From Bacterioplanoides sp965219715 (lineage in GTDB: Bacteria > Pseudomonadota > Gammaproteobacteria > Pseudomonadales > Oceanobacteraceae): a stretch of DNA of 64,000 nucleotides. Below, piece after piece: positions 34,878 through 43,751 of the stretch; position 1 is the first letter of the stretch, and each line of letters begins with the position of its first letter. Location of the stretch: positions 496,001-560,000 of the forward strand of contig NZ_OZ244785.1 in NCBI RefSeq assembly GCF_965219715.1, written 5' to 3'. The position numbers were made by a program, and so were the translations under genes. The notes beneath the pieces are model-generated. The model was not told the DNA's origin. It searched no databases and saw only the letters and a program-made list of their open reading frames with translations.

Positions 34878-35795
34878 ATGGTTCCAGCGTTACAGGTGTC
34901 GGGCTTATCTAAAGTCTATGACAACGGCTTTCAGGCGTTGAAAGGCATTGATCTGACGGTAGAGCAGGGTGATTTTTTTGCACTGCTCGGCCCGAACGGA
35001 GCTGGTAAGTCTACCACGCTTGGTATCGTATCGGGACTGGTGCAGAAAACGGCCGGAAGCGCAGCCATTATGGGGCATGATGTGAATACCCAGGCGTTTG
35101 ATGCCAAACGTGATCTCGGGGTGGTGCCGCAGGAGTTTAATTTTAACCAGTTTGAGAAAGTGCGCGATATTGTTGTGACTCAGGCGGGTTTTTTTGGTTT
35201 GACCGCCAGTCAGGCGGGTGATAATGCGGATTACTTATTAAAAGCACTGGATCTTTGGGATAAGCGTGACACCCAGGCGCGTATGCTATCTGGTGGCATG
35301 AAGCGCCGGTTAATGATTGCCCGGGCCTTGGTTCACAAGCCGAAAGTGTTGATTCTGGATGAACCGACCGCTGGTGTTGATATTGAGCTGCGTCGTTCCA
35401 TGTGGGAATTTATGCAGCAATTAAATCAACAGGGAACCACCATTATTTTAACGACGCATTACCTCGAAGAAGCTGAGCAATTGTGTCGTAATATCGCCAT
35501 TATCAATCAGGGAGAGATTGTTAAGGCAACCAGTACCCGAGAGCTGCTGTCGCAATTGCACACCGAAACGTTTGTTTTTGATCTGGATTCAGCCGTGCCT
35601 GAGGGTTTGCAGTTGCCAGGCTATGACGTTTCCGTTGCTTCCCAGGACTGCATCGAAATAACGGTCGAAAAAGGCCAGAGCATTAATGCTATTTTTCAGC
35701 AATTAACGGAAGTGGGATTAGAAGTACGTAGTATGCGGACAAAATCCAATCGTCTGGAAGAGTTGTTTGTTAATCTTGTTCAGGAGTCAAAGTAA
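34878..35795 (+). CDS. ABC-2 type exporter ATPase
   Basis: A 305-residue ABC ATPase of the DrrA/CcmA-like group. Walker A is GPNGAGKST near residue 39, signature LSGGMKRRLMIARAL, Walker B VLILDEPTAGVD, switch His in LTTHYLEEAEQL. The ~80 C-terminal residues are the extension typical of YadG-like exporters. Its start is only 16 nt from the start of the divergent PA2817-like gene, so the promoter must overlap that gene. It ends 1 nt into the permease start. Substrate unknown. Confidence 0.92.
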   Translation: MVPALQVSGLSKVYDNGFQALKGIDLTVEQGDFFALLGPNGAGKSTTLGIVSGLVQKTAGSAAIMGHDVNTQAFDAKRDLGVVPQEFNFNQFEKVRDIVVTQAGFFGLTASQAGDNADYLLKALDLWDKRDTQARMLSGGMKRRLMIARALVHKPKVLILDEPTAGVDIELRRSMWEFMQQLNQQGTTIILTTHYLEEAEQLCRNIAIINQGEIVKATSTRELLSQLHTETFVFDLDSAVPEGLQLPGYDVSVASQDCIEITVEKGQSINAIFQQLTEVGLEVRSMRTKSNRLEELFVNLVQESK

Positions 35796-36571
35796 TGTCT
35801 GTGATGCAGGTGCAGTGGATTGCTCTGAAAACAATTGTTACCAAAGAAATTCGTCGCTTTATGCGCATCTGGCAGCAAACGCTGGTGCCACCCGCAATTA
35901 CAATGACGCTGTATTTTATTATTTTTGGTAATCTGATTGGCTCACGCATTGGTGAAATGGGTGGGGTCGATTATATGGCGTTTATCGTCCCGGGATTAAT
36001 TATGATGAGCGTGATTACCAATGCTTACGGTAATGTTGCCTCATCATTTTTCAGCAATAAATTTCAGCGTAGCGTTGAAGAAATGATGGTTGCCCCAGTG
36101 CATCCCGGAACTATTTTGCTGGGATTTGTCGCGGGTGGTGTGGCTCGTGGTGTGCTCGTTGGTTTGATCGTCACCCTGTTGTCACTCTATTTTACTCAGT
36201 TACAGATTCATAATATTTTCGTTGTTGTGGCGGTAATATTATTGTCGGCGGTGTTGTTTTCATTGGGTGGATTTATTAATGCGATTTTTGCCAATAAATT
36301 CGATGATATTTCAATTATTCCAACCTTTGTTATAACGCCTCTGACGTATCTGGGTGGTGTGTTTTATTCCATCGGTTTATTGCCTGAATTCTGGCAAAGT
36401 GTTTCGATGTTTAATCCTATCTTATACATGGTTAATACCTTCCGTTACGGCATTTTAGGCGTGTCGGACGTTGATTTGTTAACCTCATTTATCATGTTGT
36501 TTGTCTTTATTATTGTTGCATCGCTCTATTGCATCTGGTTGATGCGTCGTGGTGTTGGTATGAGACAATAA
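35795..36571 (+). CDS. ABC-2 type exporter permease
   Basis: A 258-residue permease with six hydrophobic segments and an N-terminal amphipathic helix (KTIVTKEIRRFMRIW). The ABC-2 signature is in PTFVITPLTYLGGVFYSIGLLPEFW near residue 180. It resembles YadH of E. coli and is the obligate partner of the overlapping ATPase gene. The next gene, queF, begins 26 nt later and may share the transcript. Confidence 0.92.
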   Translation: MSVMQVQWIALKTIVTKEIRRFMRIWQQTLVPPAITMTLYFIIFGNLIGSRIGEMGGVDYMAFIVPGLIMMSVITNAYGNVASSFFSNKFQRSVEEMMVAPVHPGTILLGFVAGGVARGVLVGLIVTLLSLYFTQLQIHNIFVVVAVILLSAVLFSLGGFINAIFANKFDDISIIPTFVITPLTYLGGVFYSIGLLPEFWQSVSMFNPILYMVNTFRYGILGVSDVDLLTSFIMLFVFIIVASLYCIWLMRRGVGMRQ

Positions 36572-36597
36572 TCAGAAAATTATTCGCAGGAAAATGT

Positions 36598-37419
36598 ATG
36601 ACTTCCGTAAATAGTGAACACAATCCCCTCGGTCAGGTATCCGAATACAAGGATGTGTATGATCCGACCTTGCTCTATCCAATTGCTCGGGATGAAAGTT
36701 GGAAAAATCAGGGGCTTGATCGTTATCAGGTGCCGTTTTTTGGTCTGGATATCTGGAATAGTTATGAGATTTCCTGGCTGAACCCTAAAGGCAAACCACA
36801 TGTGTGCCTGGCGGAGTTTCGTATTCCTGCGACGTCGGAGTTTCTGATAGAATCGAAGTCCTTCAAGTTGTATCTCAACTCCTATAACCAGACTAAGGTT
36901 GCTTCTGCGGAAGAAGTGCGTGCACGTATGGCCCGTGATTTGTCGGCAGCAGCGGGTGCGCCGGTTGAGGTGATTTTTCATCCAATTGATGCAACGTTTG
37001 CGTCGGCGCCAGCTGCATTATGCATCGATGATGAAGACATCAGTGTTGAGAGTTACGAGTTGGATGCCTCATTGCTTAAGGTATCGGAAGGGGAGTTTGA
37101 TGGTTGGTTGTGCAGCCATCTGTTGAAATCCAACTGTCCGGTTACCGGGCAACCCGATTGGGGCAGCCTGTTTATCCGATACAAGGGTAAGCAAATCGAT
37201 AAGGCTGGATTATTGTCTTATGTGGTTTCGCTGCGCCAGCATCAGGACTTTCATGAGCAGTGTGTTGAGCGCACGTTCCGCGACATTATGCTGGCTTGTC
37301 AGCCGGAAGCGTTAACGGTTTACGCCCGTTATGTGCGTCGAGGTGGTTTGGATATTAATCCGTTCCGCAGTACCGATGCAGAGGCTGAAGCGATCAACTT
37401 CCGTTTGTCCCGACAGTAA
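36598..37419 (+). CDS. queF: NADPH-dependent preQ0 reductase
   Basis: A 273-residue long-type QueF that reduces 7-cyano-7-deazaguanine to preQ1 in queuosine synthesis. The catalytic segment SHLLKSNCPVTGQPDWGS contains Cys at about residue 180, and the Asp of QPDW is also present. The N-terminal half has the NADPH-type motif ESKSFKLYLNSYNQTK. I chose the ATG at 36598 (MTSVNSEHNPLGQ) with an AGGAAAA Shine-Dalgarno; an upstream frame extension overlaps the permease. Other queuosine genes are not nearby. Confidence 0.96.
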   Translation: MTSVNSEHNPLGQVSEYKDVYDPTLLYPIARDESWKNQGLDRYQVPFFGLDIWNSYEISWLNPKGKPHVCLAEFRIPATSEFLIESKSFKLYLNSYNQTKVASAEEVRARMARDLSAAAGAPVEVIFHPIDATFASAPAALCIDDEDISVESYELDASLLKVSEGEFDGWLCSHLLKSNCPVTGQPDWGSLFIRYKGKQIDKAGLLSYVVSLRQHQDFHEQCVERTFRDIMLACQPEALTVYARYVRRGGLDINPFRSTDAEAEAINFRLSRQ

Positions 37420-37452
37420 GCGTCTCTGGATTATTGAATGTGTGGCCTGCTG

Positions 37453-38841
37453 TCAGGCCACAATATTGTTACGGATTTTACTGGCGGCTTTTTCTAGTGC
37501 CGCTGCGACAGCATCACGATCTTCTTCGCGGATTTTGTCCGACTCCAGATGAAGCGAGAACCCGTCGGTTTCATGATTCATAAAGCTTGGGTTGGCACCC
37601 AGATCACGACGGTAGTCAATGATTTGATATAACGGGAGAGGGTCGCGGAAACCTTTTACTTCCGCCGTGCCGCGTTTGCGGCAGATGATCTTATCTTTCA
37701 CCAGGGCATAGGTTTCGTGTGAAATCAGAATTTCGCCGGGCTCTGCTTTGGATTCCAGGCGGCTGGCGAGGTTCACTTCTTTGCCAATGATGGTGTAATC
37801 CATACGGCTTTCGGTACCGAAATTCCCAACCGTACAATAACCGGTGTTGATGCCCATGCGAATTTGCAGGGGAGCCGTCATACCTATTTCTGCCCATTGT
37901 TTTCTCAGGCGTAACATGTGACGGCGCATTTCGATTGCCATTGAAACACAGGCGATGGCATCACCTTTTGTGCCTTTGCTGGATGGATCGCCGAAGAAGA
38001 TCATCATGCCGTCACCGATGAACTTATCAATGGTGCCGCCATATTTCAGGGCGATGCGCGACATGTCGGTCAGGTACTGATTAAGCAGGTCGGTGAACGC
38101 TTCTGCTTCCATTTGCTCTGATAAGGCTGAAAAGCCAACGATGTCTGAGAAGAAGATCACCAGCTTTTTTCGCTGAGTTTCAAGTTTTGCCTGACGCCTG
38201 CCGGAAAAAATGGACTGCCAGACCTGGGGGGCGACATAGCGGGATACTTGTTGAGACAGCGCCTGAAAGCGTTCAACCTGGCCCTGAAACTTGAGTTTCA
38301 GTCGCATCAGATCACGAGCTTGGCGATTGCTGTTAAATGCCGAAATGGCCAGATGCATACCAACGCCCAGGGCCGCGGTGATAAATACCGGGTCCGGAAT
38401 GGGGGCTGCTTTGTGGTAGCCAAACATCAACAGGCCGGCTGCTCCACCGGAGACCAGTGAAATGACACAAAACGCCCACGCAGTCACGCTGCCGACAATA
38501 ATAAAGCTGGTGTTGATCATGATCAGAAACAGCACCACCAATTCTATTGGTAAATGCAGATAGGCCAGGAAGATTCCACACAATACGGCGTCGCCATGAA
38601 TCAGAAACTGACGCGTGGAATAAGCGTGACGCTTGCGAAAAGGGCGGCTGATGACGTGGACCAGATGAGGGTATAGCAAGGCGATGATAACAACGCCGTA
38701 TGCACTGGCGCTGTAATGGTTCTGAATAATGCCAACCAGGGTGGTAACCACGGCAACACTATAGCCCATGATCCGGGCGAGATAGTCTTGTTTAGGCAGA
38801 GTTGTCTCTGAAAATTGAGCCGTTTCTTGCGGGTCAAACAT
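37453..38841 (-). CDS. cyaB: Class III adenylate cyclase with MASE2 sensor
   Basis: A 462-residue membrane cyclase, counted from the ATG at 38841 (MFDPQETAQF); an earlier frame start is possible. The first ~190 residues contain about six membrane helices arranged as in the MASE2 domain of P. aeruginosa CyaB (YSVAVVTTLVGIIQNHYSAS). The cyclase domain starts near residue 222 with VIFFSDIVGFSALSEQM (metal Asp), then DKFIGDGMMIFFG (second Asp) and IRMGINTGYCTVGNFG, all intact. It makes cAMP in response to a membrane signal. The 60-residue tail after the domain is polar. The choice of cyaB rests on domain order. Confidence 0.88.
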   Translation of the reverse strand: MFDPQETAQFSETTLPKQDYLARIMGYSVAVVTTLVGIIQNHYSASAYGVVIIALLYPHLVHVISRPFRKRHAYSTRQFLIHGDAVLCGIFLAYLHLPIELVVLFLIMINTSFIIVGSVTAWAFCVISLVSGGAAGLLMFGYHKAAPIPDPVFITAALGVGMHLAISAFNSNRQARDLMRLKLKFQGQVERFQALSQQVSRYVAPQVWQSIFSGRRQAKLETQRKKLVIFFSDIVGFSALSEQMEAEAFTDLLNQYLTDMSRIALKYGGTIDKFIGDGMMIFFGDPSSKGTKGDAIACVSMAIEMRRHMLRLRKQWAEIGMTAPLQIRMGINTGYCTVGNFGTESRMDYTIIGKEVNLASRLESKAEPGEILISHETYALVKDKIICRKRGTAEVKGFRDPLPLYQIIDYRRDLGANPSFMNHETDGFSLHLESDKIREEDRDAVAAALEKAASKIRNNIVA

Positions 38842-39021
38842 CGTCAGAACCTGAATCGTTGTTGTTATTAGTCGGCGCTGGCAGAGCAAAGGCGGCGAAT
38901 CTGTACATCTATATACCCAGAATTGGCGTCAGCAGCAAGTCATTGACTCTTAAGTCAGGCTGCTATGTCGTTGATGTCAGGATACAATAGTGACATTTCA
39001 AAATTATTGATCTGGAACTTT

Positions 39022-39588
39022 ATGGACGCCTTGCAAAATATCTTACAACGGGTTTCTGCGCCGCAACTGACCGGCCCGGATGTTACTGCTGAACAGCTGG
39101 ATACCCTGATTCAGGCTGCATTGAGAGCACCTGATCATGCGTGGCTACGACCAAGTCATTACATCTCGGTTCAGGGTGAAGGTCGTGTTGCTTTAGGTGA
39201 GGTGTTTTATCAGGCAACACCCGATCGGGAGCAGTTATCGCCGGAGAAGCAGCAAAAGATCCGTAACATGGCGATGCGTGCACCGCTGGTATTGGTTGCG
39301 GTGACCAAAATCGTTGACCACCCGAAGGTGCCGAGGGAGGAATTATTGCTCTCCACCGGTGCGGGAATTCAGAATATTCTGAGTGCGGCCTGGGCGATGG
39401 GGCTGGGTGCCATCTGGCGTACCGGTGATTTGGCGTATAACTCTGGAGTGAAGCAGGAATTAGGGTTGGCGGATGATGAAGAAATTGTTGGTTTTATCTA
39501 TGTGGGCCACGTGAACTGCAAGCTGAAACAACCGCCCGAACTTAGCAGTGCTGATTTCTTAACCAGCTGGGATGGAAAAAGCGAATAA
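39022..39588 (+). CDS. YdjA-like small nitroreductase
   Basis: A 188-residue FMN nitroreductase of the compact YdjA group. Features are ALRAPDHAWLRPSHYISVQGEGR (FMN phosphate site), the middle MAMRAPLVLVAVTKI and the C-terminal STGAGIQNILSAAWAMGLGAIW. I use the ATG at 39022, close to the E. coli YdjA N-terminus (183 residues). It is divergent from cyaB across 180 nt and is the last core gene before tRNA-Ser. Natural substrate is unknown. Confidence 0.9.
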   Translation: MDALQNILQRVSAPQLTGPDVTAEQLDTLIQAALRAPDHAWLRPSHYISVQGEGRVALGEVFYQATPDREQLSPEKQQKIRNMAMRAPLVLVAVTKIVDHPKVPREELLLSTGAGIQNILSAAWAMGLGAIWRTGDLAYNSGVKQELGLADDEEIVGFIYVGHVNCKLKQPPELSSADFLTSWDGKSE

Positions 39589-39668
39589 AAACAAAGAATT
39601 AGAGATAAGGTGTTGACCTTGGAAGAATCACTGCGTATAGTTCGCGGCCTCTGACGTTGAGTCAGCTT

Positions 39669-39756
39669 GGTGAGGTGTCCGAGTGGCCGAAGGAGCACGC
39701 CTGGAAAGTGTGTATACCGAAAGGTATCGAGGGTTCGAATCCCTCCCTCACCGCCA
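39669..39756 (+). tRNA. tRNA-Ser(GGA)
   Basis: An 88-nt class II tRNA with encoded CCA. Acceptor GGTGAGG/CCTCACC, anticodon loop CTGGAAA (GGA), a long variable arm (TATACCGAAAGGTATC) and T-arm GGTTCGAAT. Its 3' end is a common integration target; accessory DNA follows it. Confidence 0.97.
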
Positions 39757-39767
39757 CTAATTCTATT

Positions 39768-39795
39768 AAAGCCCTGATTTATCAGGGCTTTTTTA
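39768..39795 (+). terminator. Terminator after tRNA-Ser
   Basis: A perfect 10-bp stem AAAGCCCTGA/TCAGGGCTTT with a TTTA loop and a T run, 11 nt after the tRNA. If the tRNA 3' end is an attachment site, this hairpin belongs to the incoming DNA or to a duplicated flank. Confidence 0.9.
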
Positions 39796-39842
39796 TGTCT
39801 GCTAGAAAGCTATCCCCCAGGTTATCCCCTTGTAGTCATTAT

Positions 39843-40841
39843 TTAGGTCTTGTTATGAAAAGCTGCATAAATAAGATCTTCAATAACCTCGTACTGCTTT
39901 TTTCCCGTTCTAGTAGCGAGCTTTTTTAGCTGAGTCTTACTTTCGGGAGAAATTTTTGTACTTAGTGCGACCCGCCCGGAGTTTTTAGCCCGATTGCGTC
40001 TGACCCCTAGATTGTTGCTGAAATTTTTATCGTATAGTTCTCGTTCAATGTAACTGGCATCCCATAAGCGCAGCATGGCGTTCAATACTCTCATCTTTGT
40101 TGAATACTCGGTGTTTTGTAGATGATTCTGGGCTTGGAGAATTGAAGCTGGAACGTGATCAGAGTACCGGTCAATGTGGTCAATCAAATGACTTGCCGCC
40201 CACTCTTCTGATGCGTCTTTAGGCTTAAGACGGTTGAAAGTGTCCAGGGATCTTTTAGGCCGAGATGGCTGGCTATTAGGAGCGCTTGTAGACCGTGACT
40301 CAATGAGTTTTTGTTTTCTTCGGAACTCAGAATGAAGATACCTTAGGAGGTAGGTTTTGTTGATCCATCGTGTTGGAAATGTATCCAAAGCCTCGAACAA
40401 ATCCTCAGCGCTACTCGATATTGAAATGTCAGCATCTTTAATGGGGTGGGCACCCAAGTCGATTGAGCTTAATAGTTCACTGGAAACAGGAGGAAAGACA
40501 TTATCTTCAATTCGTCCTGCGGGTCCTCGTTTGATTCGTCTCCACCTATTAGCTGGTCCGTCGTTTATGGCCTTATCAAAGGCATCCTCTATTTGCTTCA
40601 GTGAACCTCTATGAAAGGTATTGAGTAGGCAGATCACATAGGTTCGTTCTACGTCGTTTTCGATTAGCCATGGAAAGTCTGAAGGCGATTTTGCATCTTC
40701 TATTTCGGATTCCACAAAGCGCTTTAACTGGGCATTTGCTGAACCTTCTTCTTTCAAGTTAGTGCTGTATATGCCTGGATTCTCATCTTTGAAGATGATG
40801 GGTACAGTGGTCTTTATCCGACTTATTCTATCTTCTTTCAT
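39843..40841 (-). CDS. Unknown island protein with ribbon-helix-helix-like C-terminus
   Basis: A 332-residue protein counted from the ATG at 40841 (MKEDRISRIKTTVPIIF); a 33-residue hydrophobic upstream extension in frame is probably not translated. I do not recognise the body. The last ~40 residues (ALSTKISPESKTQLKKLA, then QYEVIEDLIYAAF) follow the strand-helix-helix pattern of RHH DNA-binding domains. A basic, Ser-rich linker lies near residue 190. It occupies the place next to the tRNA where an integrase is usually found, but has no recombinase residues. A DNA-binding role in element control is inference. Confidence 0.65.
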   Translation of the reverse strand: MKEDRISRIKTTVPIIFKDENPGIYSTNLKEEGSANAQLKRFVESEIEDAKSPSDFPWLIENDVERTYVICLLNTFHRGSLKQIEDAFDKAINDGPANRWRRIKRGPAGRIEDNVFPPVSSELLSSIDLGAHPIKDADISISSSAEDLFEALDTFPTRWINKTYLLRYLHSEFRRKQKLIESRSTSAPNSQPSRPKRSLDTFNRLKPKDASEEWAASHLIDHIDRYSDHVPASILQAQNHLQNTEYSTKMRVLNAMLRLWDASYIERELYDKNFSNNLGVRRNRAKNSGRVALSTKISPESKTQLKKLATRTGKKQYEVIEDLIYAAFHNKT

Positions 40842-41056
40842 AAAATTACACAGTAATAAATAGATAATAAAAAGATAGTATAAAGGTAATTTAATGTGAA
40901 ATATAAATGGATGAATTCCTCTGTAATAAAGGATTTCCACAGATTTATCTAACTCCAGAGCAGAATTTTGAGCTTCTAAAGCTCGATAGGGCAGCCGTAT
41001 CGGGTCTTGAAGTAGGTTGATCTAAGCGTTCTTGGTGTCGGTTATAACTAGTATTA

Positions 41057-41091
41057 CCAGCTGACTTATACATAAGCAGTTGAGGAGCTGG
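41057..41091. repeat. Nested inverted repeats upstream of the Gp2-like gene
   Basis: An outer pair CCAGCT (41057-41062) and AGCTGG (41086-41091) encloses an inner pair CTTAT/ATAAG (41065-41069, 41072-41076). It lies about 60 nt upstream of the Gp2/YagK-like gene in the 309-nt gap 40842-41150, which otherwise shows no gene. Confidence 0.55.
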
Positions 41092-41150
41092 AGAGAGGAA
41101 AAATACACATTGGGTTGATGCCTTGTACTAACACAACAAGGTAACTACCA

Positions 41151-41792
41151 ATGACCAATCAATACGATTCATCAATTCCCTTTTCTTCAGACAGCAGACC
41201 GCCGGTTATACAGAATCATGGTCCTTTGAATGAACGCTATCTCGACCAGATTGAGCGGACCATTGAGAAAGCTATTCAGTGCCATCCCCGCACAATGGCG
41301 GTAAGAGTGGATCTTAGGTTTCCAGCTTGTGCAGCCAGAACGGACAAGTCAGTGATTTCGCGTTTTGTGGATTCGCTGAAAGCGCAAATCAAAGCTGACC
41401 TTAAAGCTAAGGATCGGGCTGGTAAGCGGGTACATCCCTGCCATCTGCGTTACATATGGACTAGAGAGCAGGATTCTGGAGCCCGCCAGCACTATCACGT
41501 TCTATTGCTACTGAATCTCGATACCTATCGCGACTTGGGGAGATACGATGCTGCTGGAGGAAATCTGACCCATCGAATCCGCTCCGCCTGGGCGAGTGCC
41601 ATTGGTGTTCCGCTATGTAGGCTTGGTGGAGCAGTTCATATCCCTGATAACCCAATCTATCACCTTAATATCAACTCTTCTGACTTCGGTGATAGTTTTG
41701 ACGCGTTGTATTATCGAACCAGTTATTTTGCAAAGCAGAAGACTAAGCAGTACGGGGCGGGCGTAAGGCATTTTGGATGCAGTTCGAGATGA
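41151..41792 (+). CDS. Inovirus Gp2/YagK-YfjJ-like protein
   Basis: A 213-residue protein that resembles the YagK/YfjJ (inovirus-type Gp2) family found in prophages and satellites. Matching features are ERTIEKAIQCHPRTMAVRVDLRFP, HLRYIWTREQDSGARQHYHVLLLLN with the HYH cluster, and the C-terminal ALYYRTSYFAKQKTKQYG. The HxH motif and downstream Tyr recall HUH-type replication initiators, but activity is not established for the family. AAGG lies 10 nt upstream of the ATG. It is followed by alpA, a typical pairing in integrative elements. Confidence 0.78.
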   Translation: MTNQYDSSIPFSSDSRPPVIQNHGPLNERYLDQIERTIEKAIQCHPRTMAVRVDLRFPACAARTDKSVISRFVDSLKAQIKADLKAKDRAGKRVHPCHLRYIWTREQDSGARQHYHVLLLLNLDTYRDLGRYDAAGGNLTHRIRSAWASAIGVPLCRLGGAVHIPDNPIYHLNINSSDFGDSFDALYYRTSYFAKQKTKQYGAGVRHFGCSSR

Positions 41793-41889
41793 GGTTTTCA
41801 GTAGGGTACTTTGCGAAGGCTGATGAAAAATCGACGTTTATTACTAACTGACCAGATCGCATGTGTTAAGCCTACTAAGACTAAAAACC

Positions 41890-42096
41890 ATGAAGATCTT
41901 AAAACTTAAAGAAGTAATGGACCGCACCGCATTGGGTCGTTCAACTATCTACAAGTACATTGCTGAAGATACTTTCCCTAAGCCTATCCCTCTGGGCTCT
42001 CGTTCAGTGGGGTGGCTGGAGAGTGAGGTGGATGAATGGATTCTTGCCAGAATTGCGGAGAGGGATGAGGCGCCTACACCGATGGTGAGCTGCTAG
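41890..42096 (+). CDS. alpA: AlpA-family transcriptional regulator
   Basis: A 68-residue MerR-like helix-turn-helix protein (MKILKLKEVMDRTALGRSTIYKYI at the N-terminus, then FPKPIPLGSRSVGWLESEVDEWI). AlpA proteins of P4-like and cryptic prophage elements activate excision or integration genes. The stop codon sits exactly in the loop of a 9-bp hairpin. Located 98 nt after the Gp2-like gene on the same strand. Confidence 0.9.
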   Translation: MKILKLKEVMDRTALGRSTIYKYIAEDTFPKPIPLGSRSVGWLESEVDEWILARIAERDEAPTPMVSC

Positions 42097-42105
42097 GCAG
42101 CTCAC
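42085..42105. terminator. Hairpin whose loop is the alpA stop codon
   Basis: GTGAGCTGC (42085-42093) pairs perfectly with GCAGCTCAC (42097-42105), leaving TAG as the loop. There is no T run, but it lies between convergent genes and could end or protect either transcript. Confidence 0.5.
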
Positions 42106-42120
42106 TTAAGCCGGTAAGGT

Positions 42121-42936
42121 TTATAAGTTATATCGATGGCGAATAATTCGAACATTCGTGTCGTCACACAAGTGCTCGGCATCAATATTCAGCACAACAT
42201 TCAATATCGCCGCCATTGCCTTATTGGAAAACCTGAAATCGTCTGGGAGCTGATTTCCCATCTCGAAGCTCTTGTCAAAACTAATCACAAAGTCTTTTGC
42301 GACTGATTCACGTCCATTTAAAACTTCGTCAGTAAAAATGTAGTGTGTCGGTGAATCTAGAGACTGTTCAAATTCTGCAATTGCTGAGACCATTTCGGAT
42401 CTGTCTGGCCAGTATCGTAGGTCAAATTGTCCTGAGAGCGGCTTAATAGCTTTAGACACGTAGCCTGAGTAGCGTGGGTTGTTAGAACCCGCAAGCTCCA
42501 GCAGTGCAGGTATACTTTGGTAATTAGCACGAGAAAACCCACTTTGCTCATACAGTATCTCCTGCTCTTGAAGCGCGGCTGATAATTCTTGTGATAGCTC
42601 TGAAACCTTATGATCAATTTGCCTTAGTGCCTTTAGCTCGGCCTTCGCCTGATTGACGCTTTCTAGGCTGTAATCATGGCCGCTCCAAATATGCTCAAGA
42701 ATCAACCAAATGGCCTCTTTAGACTCCTGATTGGCAAAAGGGTCTCGAACGTCACTAAAACCGAACCGGGCTATTAACTCTTCATAGGCATCAGTCATTT
42801 CTTCACTGCGTTCAATCAAGCGGCTCATTGTGTCCCAGGAGGACATCCAAATCTGCTCTGTCTTGAATTCCTCCAGTTGGCGTTCAATAAAAGCTTTGCA
42901 GAAATTAGTAGCTGAAGAGGTTGGTAAGGTACTCAT
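42121..42936 (-). CDS. Island protein of unknown function
   Basis: A 271-residue soluble protein, not recognised. It has an acidic, helical N-terminal half with a coiled-coil-like stretch (ESVNQAKAELKALRQIDHKV). The second half is mixed (SGQFDLRYWPDRSEMV, THYIFTDEVLNGRES). There is no signal peptide or catalytic signature. A good AAAGGAAA Shine-Dalgarno precedes the ATG. It is convergent with alpA and preceded upstream by an 11-bp inverted repeat. Confidence 0.7.
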   Translation of the reverse strand: MSTLPTSSATNFCKAFIERQLEEFKTEQIWMSSWDTMSRLIERSEEMTDAYEELIARFGFSDVRDPFANQESKEAIWLILEHIWSGHDYSLESVNQAKAELKALRQIDHKVSELSQELSAALQEQEILYEQSGFSRANYQSIPALLELAGSNNPRYSGYVSKAIKPLSGQFDLRYWPDRSEMVSAIAEFEQSLDSPTHYIFTDEVLNGRESVAKDFVISFDKSFEMGNQLPDDFRFSNKAMAAILNVVLNIDAEHLCDDTNVRIIRHRYNL

Positions 42937-42994
42937 TTATCTTTTCCTTTTTAAAATACACAAACCAGAGGGTATGCAATCGGTTGAGCAGGCT

Positions 42995-43035
42995 CCGTAT
43001 CTGAAGTTTTAAAGTTTTCTTGCTTTCAGATACGG
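42995..43035. repeat. Perfect 11-bp inverted repeat with 19-nt loop
   Basis: CCGTATCTGAA (42995-43005) and TTCAGATACGG (43025-43035). It is 58 nt upstream of the start of the unknown minus-strand gene and could be a leader hairpin or operator. The rest of 42937-43181 shows no gene. Confidence 0.8.
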
Positions 43036-43181
43036 TTGGGGCAAAAGTTTCCAATTTGGTTAGTCTAAAGATTTAATTTGTGGGTGCTACTTGCTTTGTT
43101 GGATGAAAGGAAGTTCGTGCTGAAGTGGGGTGTAAAAGCCTCTTTGAGTGTCGAAGGAAGAAAAAATAAGATGAGCTTAAT

Positions 43182-43218
43182 AACCCCTCACTACTTCTGT
43201 AGTGAGGGGTTTTCTTTA
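43182..43218. terminator. Terminator downstream of the lipoprotein gene
   Basis: A perfect 13-bp stem AACCCCTCACTAC/GTAGTGAGGGGTT (43182-43194, 43199-43211) with TTCT loop. A T-rich run follows on the plus strand and TTATTAAG on the minus strand, so it may work in both directions. Confidence 0.85.
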
Positions 43219-43593
43219 TAGGTTTTGATGGCTTGAATACCACTTAGAGCCACGCTGGATAAAGAACAGTCTGCCCTCTGCTAACTGTGGAGCATATATG
43301 TCACGGCCAAAGTACTCTTTGAAACCCTTTGCCTCAAACTTTGCTACATCTTCATCGCTTAGATAATAGGTGATAGCGTATTCGATGACGGTGTACTCCT
43401 CGTTTTCGATATCCTGGCTGTATTCATTGGTTACTTCCCATTTGTCTACAACATACCCTTGATCCATTTTCTTGGATTTGCTGAGCATATGAGCTTCTAA
43501 AACTTCGTTTGGAATACTGCTACCACAGGCTGCCATGAGTGCAGATAAAAATAGGGCGGAGATTACTTTTAGTACCGTTGATGGCTTGTTCAT
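43216..43593 (-). CDS. Small lipoprotein of unknown function
   Basis: A 125-residue protein starting at the ATG at 43593, with AAGGAC upstream. The signal peptide STVLKVISALFLSALMAACGSS ends in a lipobox (MAAC, Cys at about 22). The residue after Cys is Gly, so outer-membrane sorting is expected. The mature part (EYTVIEYAITYYLSDEDVAKF) is a short mixed domain I do not recognise. It is divergent from the XRE regulator. Confidence 0.75.
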   Translation of the reverse strand: MNKPSTVLKVISALFLSALMAACGSSIPNEVLEAHMLSKSKKMDQGYVVDKWEVTNEYSQDIENEEYTVIEYAITYYLSDEDVAKFEAKGFKEYFGRDIYAPQLAEGRLFFIQRGSKWYSSHQNL

Positions 43594-43751
43594 TTGATGT
43601 CTGTCCTTAAGTTGGATGAGATGTAATACCTGGCCAGTCGTCTTTTTAGGTCGACTCTCTATAGATATTCGCATCATTATGTTGGTTTTGATTGTTTGAT
43701 TCAACAGATCTGTTCGTTTTTGATGGTGAGTTCCGGACTTATATTGCGAGT

